Assembly: GCF_000744945.1 (NCBI RefSeq)
Contig: NZ_JQMX01000001.1
Location: 1,488,001-1,552,000, forward strand
Reading direction: 5' to 3'
DNA length: 64,000 nt
Origin: Carnobacterium maltaromaticum DSM 20342
GTDB taxonomy: Bacteria; Bacillota; Bacilli; Lactobacillales; Carnobacteriaceae
The stretch's first letter is position 1. Every line of letters starts with the position of its first letter. Shown here in pieces: positions 1 through 8,748 of the stretch. Under the pieces are notes generated by a model, which worked only from the letters and a program-made list of their open reading frames with translations, ran no database searches and was not told where the DNA came from. Made by a program: the position numbers and the translations under genes.

Positions 1-990
1 ACTTTTTCCTGTATCAATCTTTGTTTGATTCTCATCAATGCTCGCTTGAGCTTTAGCTAATTCTGTTTGTAGTTGGTTCACACCTGCAGTATAAGCAGCT
101 TCGCCATCAGCTAGCTTTTGTTCAGCCGTAGCTAATTGCTGTTCACCATCACTAATAGCTGCCTTAGCATCAGCTATTTTCTTTTCACCTTCAGCTATTT
201 TTTCTTCGCCTTTGGTTTTGATTTCAGCTAACCGTTTTTCTGGTTGATTTGCTAAAGCCTTTTCGACTATTTTGTTATTTTTCTCAATCGTATCTTCATA
301 TTCTGTTGAATAGGCCTGTAATTTTTTTGTATTTTGGAAGGTTAAATACGCTTCTGTATAATAGTCCAATGAAAAATCATTCTCTGGAATAACGGCAAAA
401 CCATCAGCTGTGCCTTTTCCAATTGAGCTAGTACCTCGCGTCAACGTTTCAATATACATCGGGCTATTAACAAATCCAGTAACTTTATACGTCAATTCTT
501 TGAAACTGTCCTTTAAATCAGTTGTTGTCCCCTCTGAAGTAAAGGTAATTTCATCACCTATTTTAAAATTATTTTTTAATTTCGCTACATTATCTAAGGC
601 AATTTCACCAGATTTTTCAGGTAATCTACCTTCGATAACTCGATACTGGTTTAGTGAATTTTGTTCAGGCAGTGACATTACTTTTGCGACAATTCCTGAA
701 TTTCCTAGAAAAACATCCTGTGTATAACTTGGCAGGATTTCAGTTCCTTTAAGCTTTTTTAAGATGCTTATATCCTCTTTATCTAGGCCGTAAGTGGAAA
801 GAACTTTGCTGTCCATCAACGATTTCTCTTTAAAATAGTGGTCCGCTGTATCAATCATATTTGGACCTGTCGCTTTGATTCCTGAGAAGAACCCGACTCC
901 TAATGTAATAATCGCAAAAATAGATAAGAAACGTGCTTTAGTCCGCCAAATTTCTCTAAATATATCTTTGTAAAGTGCTCCTTTTTTCAT
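1..990 (-). CDS. FtsX-like ABC transporter permease, N-terminal part (runs off the window)
   Basis: Only the first 330 codons lie in the window; the gene continues past base 1. It begins with a basic stretch and one strong membrane segment (about residues 20-42), followed by an extracellular MacB-like domain, then from about residue 255 an alanine/lysine/glutamate-rich coiled coil with repeated AEGEKK/ADGE-type blocks. That layout (TM1, periplasm-like domain, coiled coil) is known from the very large FtsX-family permeases of Firmicutes, usually around 1000 residues with further membrane segments at the C-terminus, which are not visible here. It lies directly downstream of an ABC ATPase on the same strand (18 bp between), so the two form a transporter operon. 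Substrate unknown; lipoprotein, peptide or envelope-stress roles are known in the family. Confidence 0.85.
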   Translation of the reverse strand, partial: MKKGALYKDIFREIWRTKARFLSIFAIITLGVGFFSGIKATGPNMIDTADHYFKEKSLMDSKVLSTYGLDKEDISILKKLKGTEILPSYTQDVFLGNSGIVAKVMSLPEQNSLNQYRVIEGRLPEKSGEIALDNVAKLKNNFKIGDEITFTSEGTTTDLKDSFKELTYKVTGFVNSPMYIETLTRGTSSIGKGTADGFAVIPENDFSLDYYTEAYLTFQNTKKLQAYSTEYEDTIEKNNKIVEKALANQPEKRLAEIKTKGEEKIAEGEKKIADAKAAISDGEQQLATAEQKLADGEAAYTAGVNQLQTELAKAQASIDENQTKIDTGKS

Positions 991-1008
991 CTTAATTTCT
1001 CAGCTCCT

Positions 1009-1710
1009 TTACCATTCAATCTCACTAACCGAGAGTGGATTTTCATTTAGTGTCACTTTTCGTACTTTGGCATTATTAATCTCAATCACACGGTTTGCCA
1101 TTGGAGCAATCGCTGAATTATGGGTAATTACAATGACTGTTGTGCCTGTATTTAAACAAGTATCTTGTAACAGTTTTAAGACTTGCTTCCCAGTTTCATA
1201 ATCGAGTGCCCCAGTTGGTTCATCACACAATAATAATTTAGGTTGTTTCGCCAATGCACGAGCAATTGCTACCCGTTGCTGCTCTCCGCCAGATAATTGC
1301 GCTGGAAAATTATTTAAACGCTCGCCTAAGCCAACTTCTCTAAGCACCATTTCAGCATCTAGCGCATGAGGTGAGATTTGAGCGGCTAGCTCAACATTTT
1401 CTTTGGTCGTTAAATTAGGAACTAAGTTATAAAATTGAAAAACAAAGCCAACATCATTACGACGATAACCTGTTAATTGTTTTTTTGTAAATTTTGCAAT
1501 ATCAATATTATCGACTAAGACTTGCCCTTCATCAGCATTATCCATCCCACCTAAAATATTTAAAACAGTGGATTTACCTGCTCCACTAGGTCCAATAATG
1601 ACAGCAAATTCCCCTTTTTCAATATCAAAGCTGATGCCATCATTGGCGATAATTTCTGAATCTCCCATTTGGTATCGTTTATATTCATCTTTTATACTGA
1701 CATATGCCAT
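1009..1710 (-). CDS. ABC transporter ATP-binding protein (LolD/MacB type)
   Basis: A 233-residue ATPase with Walker [10 protein letters not shown], signature LSGGEQQR, Walker [13 protein letters not shown] and the H-loop VITHN. The [10 protein letters not shown] form is typical of the ATPases that partner FtsX/MacB permeases, and the next gene on the strand is such a permease. The start was set at the ATG at 1708-1710, preceded six bases earlier by AAGGTG; a GTG three codons upstream overlaps that ribosome binding site and is less likely. It should energise conformational change in the permease rather than substrate passage across the membrane, by analogy with the family. Substrate not deducible. 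Confidence 0.92.
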   Translation of the reverse strand: MAYVSIKDEYKRYQMGDSEIIANDGISFDIEKGEFAVIIGPSGAGKSTVLNILGGMDNADEGQVLVDNIDIAKFTKKQLTGYRRNDVGFVFQFYNLVPNLTTKENVELAAQISPHALDAEMVLREVGLGERLNNFPAQLSGGEQQRVAIARALAKQPKLLLCDEPTGALDYETGKQVLKLLQDTCLNTGTTVIVITHNSAIAPMANRVIEINNAKVRKVTLNENPLSVSEIEW

Positions 1711-1850
1711 TTTATACACCTTACTTTCTAAATCCCCTAAGAATTTTTATATCTATCTATTTTACCATAAAAAAAGAAGCTGGGGCGTTTTTTATTGGTT
1801 ATCTGATTCAGACTAGCTAGTTATTTCTACAGATTTTAAAGAAGCAGAAA

Positions 1851-1921
1851 CGAAAAACAAGGACCTGTTCAGTATAACTGACAAGTCCTTGTTTTTATTA
1901 CTTGGTTAAGCAAATAGCTTA
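1851..1921. repeat. 71-bp direct repeat with strong hairpin, copy 1
   Basis: This stretch matches 2604-2674 at 65 of 71 positions without gaps. Its first 43 bases form a long stem (AAACAAGGAC pairing with GTCCTTGTTT, inner arm CAG/CTG) with T-runs on both strands, so it can act as a terminator in either direction. It lies downstream of the small secreted-protein gene read leftward. Similarity continues beyond the hairpin, so the pair comes from a duplication, not only from convergent terminators. Confidence 0.85.
1855..1897 (-). terminator. Rho-independent terminator after the small secreted protein
   Basis: Near-perfect stem of about 17 pairs with a short loop and T-runs on both sides. It sits about 100 bp past the stop codon of the leftward gene ending at 1998. 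The symmetry would also let it stop rightward transcription. Confidence 0.75.
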
Positions 1922-1997
1922 TTTAGCGTTTCTGTATGAGTAAAATAAAGCAGATAGAAAAGAAATAATCTACAAATCTTTTTATCTATCTTAATCT

Positions 1998-2474
1998 TCA
2001 CCAGTTTTGCATGACTAAAATCCCCGAATAAGTAGCCACATATCTTCCATTTGAATAGGATATAGTCCTCAAACTCAAATTGCCAGCATACCAACGCTTT
2101 ACACTATTATTATATTGAGAATAGTAAGTTTCTGTTGGAAAGTTGCTATTATTTCTCGCTAAGGTAATTGTCTTAAAATCCGTTAATGCTCTGGTACTTA
2201 CATTCCTATCGACAGTTGAATATTCTGTTCCTTCTGTATATTTTTTATCAAGTTTTAAAATACTATTATCGTTTAATTTAATTTCAATAGTTCCCACTTT
2301 TTCTTGTTCTTCTATTTTTTTAGATTCTATTTTTTCTGGTCCTAAGTTGGAGTAAAAGACAGTTTCTTTTTTGATATTACCTGGACCAAGATTTGAATAT
2401 TCTGCTGCTTTTGCACTTACCGGGATAAATAATAAAACCAATATAGCCAGAGTGACTCCTGATATTCTTTTCAT
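1998..2474 (-). CDS. Small secreted protein of unknown function with tandem YSNLGP motif
   Basis: This 158-residue protein starts with a classic signal peptide (basic MKR, hydrophobic core to about residue 20, likely cleavage after AKA). The mature N-terminus holds two copies of a YSNLGP-x-x-I-x-K motif about 16 residues apart, then a lysine/glutamate-rich linker. The C-terminal half is rich in Tyr, Ser, Thr, Asn and Trp and looks like a beta-rich domain ending in VMQNW. I do not recognise the family. Ribosome binding site AAGGGG lies just ahead of the ATG. The gene is flanked by the 71-bp direct repeat (1851-1921 and 2604-2674), so it may have arrived or duplicated as a small cassette. A cell-surface or extracellular role is inference. 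Confidence 0.75.
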   Translation of the reverse strand: MKRISGVTLAILVLLFIPVSAKAAEYSNLGPGNIKKETVFYSNLGPEKIESKKIEEQEKVGTIEIKLNDNSILKLDKKYTEGTEYSTVDRNVSTRALTDFKTITLARNNSNFPTETYYSQYNNSVKRWYAGNLSLRTISYSNGRYVATYSGILVMQNW

Positions 2475-2603
2475 TTTAACAACCCCTTATTATATTTTTT
2501 TTATCAAATGCATCTGATGGTTTTATTATATATTAAATAAATTTAAAACACAACTGTTTTTATATAATAACAACTAAAAAAAGAAAACGTTCACATTTTT
2601 GTA

Positions 2604-2674
2604 CGAAAAACAAGGACCTGTGCAGCATAACTGACAAATCCTTGTTTTTATTACTTTGTTAAGCAGATAACTTA
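2604..2674. repeat. 71-bp direct repeat with strong hairpin, copy 2
   Basis: This is the second copy of the element at 1851-1921 (six mismatches, no gaps). It ends five bases before the stop codon of the DUF1801 gene and lies on its downstream side. The two copies bracket the secreted-protein gene at 1998-2474. Confidence 0.85.
2608..2650 (-). terminator. Rho-independent terminator after the DUF1801 gene
   Basis: The stem AAACAAGGA/TCCTTGTTT with an inner CAG/CTG arm and flanking T-runs lies about 30 bp after the stop codon read leftward. It is the duplicate of the hairpin at 1855-1897. Confidence 0.7.
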
Positions 2675-2678
2675 AATT

Positions 2679-3017
2679 CTAAAGGCTATTTACTGCTTCT
2701 GCTAACAATTTAGACAACAAATCAAAATCAACTTTTTGACCTTCACTTATTTTAATCCATCTTCGTTCTTTAGGTCCTGCAAACTCTTTAGGAAACTCAA
2801 TATTTTCAGTGTTCATAATCATAAAAGTAATTGCATCTTTACTTGGAGATATGACTGCTGCATAATGACCATCTTTTAAAAAGTGAGGTTTTTTGTATTG
2901 AATTCTCTCTTCAATATCAGGAACTGTTGAGTGAACGAGCTCTCTTAACTCATTTACTAAAGTAATTTTCCAAGGACTATCCAGCTCATTAATAAAATTA
3001 GTTACTTCTGGGTTCAA
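2679..3017 (-). CDS. DUF1801 domain protein (YdhG-like)
   Basis: A 112-residue cytosolic protein without membrane segments. It has the pattern of DUF1801 proteins: an N-terminal helix (FINELDSPWKITLVNELREL), the conserved IEERIQYKKPHF turn, a hydrophobic beta strand FMIMNTENIEFP and a C-terminal helix. The family includes the frataxin-like B. subtilis YdhG, for which an iron-related role has been proposed; function here is uncertain. Single gene, with a terminator downstream shared in sequence with the next gene's terminator. Confidence 0.75.
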   Translation of the reverse strand: MNPEVTNFINELDSPWKITLVNELRELVHSTVPDIEERIQYKKPHFLKDGHYAAVISPSKDAITFMIMNTENIEFPKEFAGPKERRWIKISEGQKVDFDLLSKLLAEAVNSL

Positions 3018-3136
3018 CTTAATTCCTCTTTTCTAAATGCTGAATTTTAAGGTTTTCTATCTCCAAATTTACAGTTATCACTGTTATTTGTCAATAAATA
3101 AGCACTTATTCTAACTATAAATAACAGTATTTTGAT

Positions 3137-3182
3137 AAAAAACACGCTAGAATTCTATTTACTAGATTCTAACGTGTTTTTT
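3137..3182 (-). terminator. Terminator after the amino acid permease
   Basis: Inverted repeat AAAAAACACG..TAGAAT with ATTCTA..CGTGTTTTTT, ending nine bases before the permease stop codon. T-runs on both sides. Confidence 0.8.
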
Positions 3183-3190
3183 AAACCCTA

Positions 3191-4579
3191 TTATTCTTTA
3201 TTTTTCCCTAATTCACTATTCCGATATCCATATAAGAAATAAATAGCTAAACCTAAAACTAACCAAATTCCAAAGACAATCCAAGTCGATAATTCAAGCT
3301 GAATCATTAAATAGAAACAAACGAGCATTGAAACAATTGGAAACACTGGTACAAATGGAACTTTAAATTCATTGATCTTTGGATCTCCAAAATCTTTCCT
3401 TAACTTAATAATTCCTGCTGCAATAATCGCAAAGGCCATCAAGGTCACAATATTGGTTAGTTGAGCTAAATTTTCTAAAGGCACAAGACCTGACAGAATA
3501 GCTGAAGTTATCCCAATCACTAAAGTCGCATTTTTTGGTGTCTTGGTTTTTGAATCGACTTTACTTAGCCCTTTAGGCAACAAACCATCTCTACCAATCG
3601 CATAAATCATTCGAGTTAACCCATACATCATTGAAATTAAAACGGTTAGTAATGTTAAAATAGCCCCGACTGAAATCAAACCTGCTACAAAATTTTGATC
3701 GATAAAACGCATAGCAAACGCAACTGGATCTTTGACATTTAAGTTACTAAAAGGCACCATGCCAGTTAAAACTAAGGTAACTCCGATATATAAAATCGTC
3801 GCGATAGCTAATGAACCTATAATTCCCCGTGGAATATCGCGCTGCGGGTTTTCAACTTCTTCGGCGGCCATACTCACGGCATCAAAACCTAAGAAGGCAA
3901 AGAAAACAATTGCGGCCCCAGTTGTAATCCCAGCCATGCCAAATGGCGCAAATGGCGTCCAATTATCTGGTTTCACATAAAACACACCCACAACTAAAAA
4001 TAAAATAACTAACGCAAATTTAATAATAACCATAATATTATTTAGTCTTAATGCTTTTTTTGCTCCTTGCATTACAACAAACATCACAATAAACGTGATA
4101 CAAATTGCAATAACATCCACATAAGTTCCATTTTCGGCATTGTATGAAGCTCGTAGTGCATTTGGAAAGGGGATTCCTAAGCCATCTAAAAATCCATGTA
4201 CATATCCTGACCAACCAGATGCTACAGATGCATTGGCTAACAAATATTCACAAACAACTAACCAACCTGTTATCCAACCAATCAGTTCACCAAAAATAGT
4301 ATAAGCATAAGAGTATGCACCACCTGCAATTGGTACCCGTGAAGCAAACTCAGCATAACAAAGTGCTGAGAGTACGCATGAAAACGCGGCTATCGCAAAC
4401 GATATAATTAAAGACGGTCCAGCATATTTAGCTGCTGCAGTTCCGGTAATTACAAAAATACCCGTTCCAACCATTGCTCCTAAACCTAATAAAATTAAAT
4501 CCATTGTTTTTAATTCTTTTTTTAATTTTGACGAATGATGCGCTGTCGGGTCGAGCGGTTTTTTCCTCATATAATCCAT
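3191..4579 (-). CDS. APC-family amino acid permease (cationic amino acid transporter type)
   Basis: A 462-residue integral membrane protein with about 12 or 13 hydrophobic segments. The first helix carries the APC-family glycine motif GLGAMVGTGIFVITG that lines the substrate site, and the later segment has FFAFLGFDAVSMAAEEVENPQRDIP, the hallmark of the CAT/YfnA branch. Length is normal for that branch. The ATG at 4577-4579 is preceded by AGGAA. It is expected to import an amino acid by proton symport across the cytoplasmic membrane; substrate cannot be read from sequence. It is a single-gene unit with its own terminator. Confidence 0.9.
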   Translation of the reverse strand: MDYMRKKPLDPTAHHSSKLKKELKTMDLILLGLGAMVGTGIFVITGTAAAKYAGPSLIISFAIAAFSCVLSALCYAEFASRVPIAGGAYSYAYTIFGELIGWITGWLVVCEYLLANASVASGWSGYVHGFLDGLGIPFPNALRASYNAENGTYVDVIAICITFIVMFVVMQGAKKALRLNNIMVIIKFALVILFLVVGVFYVKPDNWTPFAPFGMAGITTGAAIVFFAFLGFDAVSMAAEEVENPQRDIPRGIIGSLAIATILYIGVTLVLTGMVPFSNLNVKDPVAFAMRFIDQNFVAGLISVGAILTLLTVLISMMYGLTRMIYAIGRDGLLPKGLSKVDSKTKTPKNATLVIGITSAILSGLVPLENLAQLTNIVTLMAFAIIAAGIIKLRKDFGDPKINEFKVPFVPVFPIVSMLVCFYLMIQLELSTWIVFGIWLVLGLAIYFLYGYRNSELGKNKE

Positions 4580-4686
4580 TTTTATTCCTACCTTATTTTT
4601 AATTTAAACACTATCAATTCCATGGGTTTATCTACGAAAACCATGATAAGTTTACCATAAAAAACAAGGGAGATTCAGATTGTTAA

Positions 4687-4713
4687 AAAATCCTAATCTT
4701 TATTTTTAGGATT
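4687..4713 (-). terminator. Terminator overlapping the end of the sugar transporter gene
   Basis: Read leftward, AAATCCTAA pairs with TTAGGATTT followed by a T-run. The left arm includes the last codons of the gene ending at 4706. Confidence 0.6.
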
Positions 4714-5557
4714 TAAGATATCCTAATAGTACACCACCAATAATAACCAAAATACAGCCCATTACTACATAACGAAATTCTCGTTTCGTTTTCTTTTCTC
4801 CTAATAACCAAATACTTCCTAGTGTCGAAATAATAATTCCTGTTTGTGACAAAGAAAAACTAACTGCAAGTCCGACATTCTTCATTGAAATCAACATAAA
4901 TATATTTCCAACTGCCCATAATAAACCCGTAATTAAATTTCTCACAGTATATTTATTTAACACATCTTGCTTGACGGAGAATAAAATTCCACCTATTAGC
5001 ATGCCTGCAGATTGCGGTAAAATAACTGCTAGCGCATCCACTCCTGCAGCGTTGACAATAATTGTATACAAAGCATAACCAACTGTTGAGATTGCAATTG
5101 CACGGTAGCCTTTATTTTTTTCGCCACTACCGTTACTCTCTCCACCATCACTTACAGCGGTAAATCTTGCCCCAACAATTAAAATCACTAATGCTAGAAC
5201 ACCTAAGGTTACATCACGACCCGATTTCCATTCATGAAAAAGTAACGCACCCGCCAATGTATTAGCAATTAATTGGCAGCCTGTTGAAATCGGTAAAGCA
5301 CCAGAAACACCCATAAATTTCATACTTTGGAACTGTTGTTGTTGGCCTAATACCCAAAACAAACCAGAAAGTAAACCAGTAATCATAATCTTCATATCTA
5401 TAACTGGCTGATAAAAAAGGTAGATGCCTATTGAAAAAATAAACGCACCAATTGTCATACCTAAAGTTTGATTATAGGCAGTACCGCCTACTTTATTACT
5501 AACTAACCCAATACTACCCCAGGCAATTGCCGGAATAAGTGCAATGATTATCTCCAT
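4706..5557 (-). CDS. GRP-family sugar uptake protein (RbsU/GlcU type)
   Basis: A 283-residue protein with ten predicted membrane helices and family landmarks: IPAIAWGSIGLVSNKVGG at the N-terminus, GLFWVLGQQQQFQSMKFMGVSGALPISTG in the middle and LLWAVGNIFMLISMKNVGLAVSFSLSQTG in the second half, reflecting the internal duplication of drug/metabolite-type transporters. Known members import ribose or glucose. The start was placed at the ATG with AGGAG four bases upstream; an in-frame ATG eight codons earlier lacks a ribosome binding site. No ribose operon genes are adjacent, so the substrate is open. Confidence 0.85.
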   Translation of the reverse strand: MEIIIALIPAIAWGSIGLVSNKVGGTAYNQTLGMTIGAFIFSIGIYLFYQPVIDMKIMITGLLSGLFWVLGQQQQFQSMKFMGVSGALPISTGCQLIANTLAGALLFHEWKSGRDVTLGVLALVILIVGARFTAVSDGGESNGSGEKNKGYRAIAISTVGYALYTIIVNAAGVDALAVILPQSAGMLIGGILFSVKQDVLNKYTVRNLITGLLWAVGNIFMLISMKNVGLAVSFSLSQTGIIISTLGSIWLLGEKKTKREFRYVVMGCILVIIGGVLLGYLKS

Positions 5558-5676
5558 GATACTCCTCTTTTCTATAAACAAGTTTTTACTTTCCTCATCC
5601 TAACAAAGAGAGCGTTCCCACTTCAAGCAGTATCCTCTAGAATGAACAAATTCTCATTAAAAATAAATCTCTTAGA

Positions 5677-5704
5677 TTGCTTTTCCCATTTTTTATGATA
5701 CATT
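5677..5704 (+). promoter_or_regulatory. Possible promoter of the BaiN-family flavoprotein gene
   Basis: TTGCTT, 16 bases, TACATT, about 40 bases upstream of the ATG. The match is moderate and other -10 hexamers overlap. Confidence 0.4.
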
Positions 5705-5744
5705 ATTAGAAGCAGTGATTCATTAATGGAAATGAGGATTTATT

Positions 5745-7010
5745 ATGAAAACCTATACAGTTATTGTCATCGGTGGCGGTACAAGCGGTATGATGGCAGC
5801 TATTGCAGCAGCTGAAGAAGGCGCCAAAGTTTTGGTGATTGAAAAAAACAAAAAATTAGGACGAAAATTATTGGTGACTGGCGGCGGACGTTGTAATGTG
5901 ACGAATAACCGCGATGCAGATGAAATCATTGCCCATATTCCTGGAAATGGTCGATTTTTATATAGCGCTTTTCATCAATTTGATAACTACGATATTATAA
6001 ACTTTTTTGAATCGAACGGGGTGCGCTTGAAAGAGGAAGATCACGGGCGCATGTTTCCTGTAACAGATAAGTCTAAGACTATTTTAGAGGCCCTTATGGC
6101 CAAAATGGAACAATTGAATGTCACTATTTTAACGGATAATCCTGTTGCAACGGTTCTTTATGAGGATGGAGCAGTTAAAGGGGTTATTTTAGAAGACGGC
6201 GAGGAGATTCATGGCTCGGCGATTATTTTGTCGACTGGCGGGCGTGCAATGCCTCGAACGGGATCAACTGGTGATGGGTATAAATGGGCTAAGAAAGCTG
6301 GGCATACGTTAAAACCTCTTTACCCAACTGAAGCTCCGATTCTCTCTGATGAACCTTTTATTTTGGATAAAACATTACAAGGTCTCTCTTTAAGAGATGT
6401 TGCTTTGAGTGTTTTAAATAAGAAAGAAAAGAAAGTAATTACGCATCAAATGGATATGATTTTTACTCATTTTGGCGTGTCAGGTCCGGCTGCATTACGC
6501 TGTTCAATGTTTGTACACCAAACGATGGGTCGTGATAAATCGGATTTTGTTACGATGACTTTAGATGTTTTGCCAACGTTTAGTAGCGGTCAGCTTAATC
6601 AAAAGTTTCAGCAGTTGATTAAGAATGAGGGCGATAAAAGTCTTAAAAATGCCTTAAAAGGGCTGGTTCCAGAGCGTTATTTACTTTTTGCTTTTGATCG
6701 TCTAGGGCTTTTAGAAACGATGCCTTTAAAACAATGTACACCGGATCAAATTCAAGCATTGGCTGAATTTTTTAAGGATTTCCGCTTTACTGCTAATGGA
6801 ACTCAACCTTTGGAAAAAGCTTTTGTTACTGGCGGTGGAATCAATACAAAGGAAATTAATCCTAAAACAATGGAAAGTAAATTAGCAAAAGGGTTGTATT
6901 TTACTGGTGAAATTTTAGATATTAACGGTTATACTGGTGGATACAATATCACAGCGGCATTTGTCACTGGAAGAATTGCTGGTATGCATGCAGGGAAACA
7001 AACAGATTGA
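5745..7010 (+). CDS. NAD(P)/FAD-dependent oxidoreductase, BaiN/HI0933 family
   Basis: A 421-residue flavoprotein. The N-terminal dinucleotide-binding motif VIGGGTSGMMAA is followed by VIEKNKKLGRKLLVTGGGRCNVTN, the diagnostic HI0933/YhiN motif. The C-terminus has FVTGGGIN and the FTGEILDINGYTGGYN segment that completes the FAD site. Full length for the family. A well-studied relative, BaiN, reduces bile acid enones, but most members have no assigned substrate. Monocistronic: its own terminator lies at 7031-7070. Confidence 0.9.
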   Translation: MKTYTVIVIGGGTSGMMAAIAAAEEGAKVLVIEKNKKLGRKLLVTGGGRCNVTNNRDADEIIAHIPGNGRFLYSAFHQFDNYDIINFFESNGVRLKEEDHGRMFPVTDKSKTILEALMAKMEQLNVTILTDNPVATVLYEDGAVKGVILEDGEEIHGSAIILSTGGRAMPRTGSTGDGYKWAKKAGHTLKPLYPTEAPILSDEPFILDKTLQGLSLRDVALSVLNKKEKKVITHQMDMIFTHFGVSGPAALRCSMFVHQTMGRDKSDFVTMTLDVLPTFSSGQLNQKFQQLIKNEGDKSLKNALKGLVPERYLLFAFDRLGLLETMPLKQCTPDQIQALAEFFKDFRFTANGTQPLEKAFVTGGGINTKEINPKTMESKLAKGLYFTGEILDINGYTGGYNITAAFVTGRIAGMHAGKQTD

Positions 7011-7030
7011 TATACATTTTTATCCAAAAC

Positions 7031-7070
7031 GTAAGAAATTCAGGTTTATTGGGTTTCTTACATTTTTTTC
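7031..7070 (+). terminator. Terminator after the BaiN-family gene
   Basis: GTAAGAAA and TTTCTTAC are separated by 15 bases and followed by a run of seven T, 20 bases past the stop codon. Confidence 0.75.
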
Positions 7071-7087
7071 ATCTATTTTCTTGTATT

Positions 7088-7206
7088 GGCCAGTTCTTTT
7101 GTGCCAACTCCTCGAGAAAAAGATAAAAATTCGAGAGGACAAAAAACGTCCTATCAATTTTTCCTATTTTCTTGACGGAGCTAAACGGCACAACGAACTT
7201 TTTATT
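7088..7206 (+). repeat. 119-bp palindromic repeat, copy A, upstream of GNAT gene
   Basis: First copy of the interspersed element. It reads GGCC at one end, the AGGAC/GTCCT central hairpin, and ends in ACTTTTTATT. That end abuts AAAGGAGTG, the ribosome binding site of the next gene. Orientation relative to the downstream gene is the same as in copies B, D, E, F and G. Confidence 0.9.
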
Positions 7207-7222
7207 AAAGGAGTGATTAATT

Positions 7223-8032
7223 ATGATGTTCAAAAGTTTTAATGAAGTTTCGCCAACTGCTAGAACTAAAGTTTGGAATAATGGTTTCTCAGATTATTTA
7301 GTTCCTATCAATATGACTGAGGTACAGTTAGATAACCGATTATCTAGTCTGTCGATTTCTGAAGAATTATCTAAAGTCTTCTTTATAGATAATCAACCTG
7401 CTGGGATTTATCTTCATGCTGAAGGAACTTTTTCTGATCAAAAAATAGCCTGGTTAGGTGGGATGGCTGTCGATTCAGCTTTTCGTAATCAGCAAGTTTC
7501 AGTTAAAATGTTAAGGGAATTTGAGCGCGTTGCTGTTGAACGTGGTACTTCTATTTTGTATCTTGAAGCGATTGACGGAAATGAACGGGCGATTTCTATT
7601 TATAAGAAATTTGGGTTCGCGCCTGTAAAAAAAGTTTTATTTCTAGAAAGCTCTACGAATTTCACTTCTGAAACTGATTATCAGCTGAAAAAAGTGGTGA
7701 GTCTAAAATCGATTGGTGTGAATCAGAGCTCAGATATTTTATGGCAAAATAAAGCCATTCATGGCTATGATTCTATAGGTATTTATGATCAGACAAAATT
7801 AATCGGTTATACGGTTGTTAGTTTACAAGGGAATCAATTAGTTATTCATCAACTAGAGTTAGATTCACCAAAATTACAAATAAAAGCTGCTTTAGCCTCA
7901 CTACAAAAGCTTTATACTCCTAATAAGTGGATTGGAAGTAATCTAGTTGCTGATTCTCCCATAACAAAACTTTTAGTACAAAATGGCTTTAGTGAGAAGC
8001 TCTCACAACATCAGTATAGTAAGCAGCTCTAA
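7223..8032 (+). CDS. GNAT-family N-acetyltransferase
   Basis: A 269-residue protein. The GNAT fold is in the first half: beta strand LSKVFFIDNQPAGIYLHAE, then WLGGMAVDSAFRNQQVSVKML (the acetyl-CoA pyrophosphate loop region, with the usual Q/RxxGxG/A partly degenerate as RNQQVS) and the closing LYLEAIDGNERAISIYKKFGF. The second half (from about residue 150) has a fold-like echo, as in other two-domain GNATs. The acceptor is unknown. Its ribosome binding site AAGGAG directly follows a copy of the 119-bp repeat, so the mRNA leader would contain that element. A strong shared terminator separates it from the convergent ybaK. Confidence 0.85.
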   Translation: MMFKSFNEVSPTARTKVWNNGFSDYLVPINMTEVQLDNRLSSLSISEELSKVFFIDNQPAGIYLHAEGTFSDQKIAWLGGMAVDSAFRNQQVSVKMLREFERVAVERGTSILYLEAIDGNERAISIYKKFGFAPVKKVLFLESSTNFTSETDYQLKKVVSLKSIGVNQSSDILWQNKAIHGYDSIGIYDQTKLIGYTVVSLQGNQLVIHQLELDSPKLQIKAALASLQKLYTPNKWIGSNLVADSPITKLLVQNGFSEKLSQHQYSKQL

Positions 8033-8041
8033 ATAGGCAAT

Positions 8042-8087
8042 AAAAAGGCTGAGTAAACTAGAATGTTCTAGTTTACTCAGCCTTTTT
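8042..8087. terminator. Bidirectional terminator between GNAT and ybaK
   Basis: AAAAAGGCTGAGTAAACTAGAA pairs perfectly with TTCTAGTTTACTCAGCCTTTTT around a two-base centre. It lies between two convergent genes and serves both. Confidence 0.9.
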
Positions 8088-8108
8088 ACTCCCTCTTAAA
8101 CATCCTAC

Positions 8109-8603
8109 TCACACCTTATTTTCAGTAATATCCATAATTTTTAAATTAACGACCTTGGTTAAGTCTGCTGGATTAAGTGCTACCTGCATGCCACGTTTTC
8201 CCGCTGAAATGATGATTTCGTTTCTTTCTTGAGCTTCGCTTGCCAAAAAGGTTGGATAATTTTTCTTCATACCGATTGGAGAACAGCCTCCTCTAATATA
8301 ACCAGTTGTTTCTTCAAGCTCTTTCATGGGCAACATCTCAATTTTTTTATTTCCACTTGCCTTGGCTAAAGCTTTTAAATTTAATTCTTCAGTACCTGGT
8401 AAACAAGCTATTGTAACTCCAGTTTTATCACCGATTGTGACAATTGTTTTATAAATACTCTCATTTGGTATGCCTAGCTCTTTAGCAACTGTTTTGGCAT
8501 CTACATGATCTTCACTCCAAGGAAACTCATAAATTTCATAAGGTATCTTAGCTTTATCTAAAATACGGCAAGCATTTGTTTTGTGGATTTTTTTAGCTTT
8601 CAT
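8109..8603 (-). CDS. ybaK: Cys-tRNA(Pro)/Cys-tRNA(Cys) deacylase, YbaK/EbsC family
   Basis: A 164-residue protein of the YbaK/ProX-like editing fold: N-terminal helix with NACRILDKAKIPYEIYEF, conserved VDAKTVAKELGI, YKTIVTIGDKTG, CLPGTEELNLKALAKA and the GYIRGGCSPIGMKKNYPT motif containing the GxxSPxG loop. Family members hydrolyse cysteine mischarged to tRNA-Pro. The ATG at 8601-8603 has AAGGA six bases upstream; the ATG two codons before it touches the ribosome binding site and was not used. Cytosolic, single gene. Confidence 0.92.
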   Translation of the reverse strand: MKAKKIHKTNACRILDKAKIPYEIYEFPWSEDHVDAKTVAKELGIPNESIYKTIVTIGDKTGVTIACLPGTEELNLKALAKASGNKKIEMLPMKELEETTGYIRGGCSPIGMKKNYPTFLASEAQERNEIIISAGKRGMQVALNPADLTKVVNLKIMDITENKV

Positions 8604-8748
8604 GTTCATTCCTTCTTTTCTTTAGTAGTCTTTCTTATAGTTTATCATAACTCTTTCTTTGGTAAAGGTTTTGTTTATCTAGCGTTTCATTTGTCTTTTA
8701 GAAATAGGAGGACTACAATTAATGAAACTGATATTGGAGGGATTTTTC

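Noticed and set aside
1906..2094. A 62-residue leftward frame near the secreted-protein gene end.
   Set aside because: It overlaps the end of a gene with a signal peptide and ribosome binding site, and lacks either itself.
6937..7242. A 101-residue frame spanning the BaiN-family gene end and repeat copy A.
   Set aside because: It overlaps a well-supported gene in another frame and the remainder is repeat sequence.
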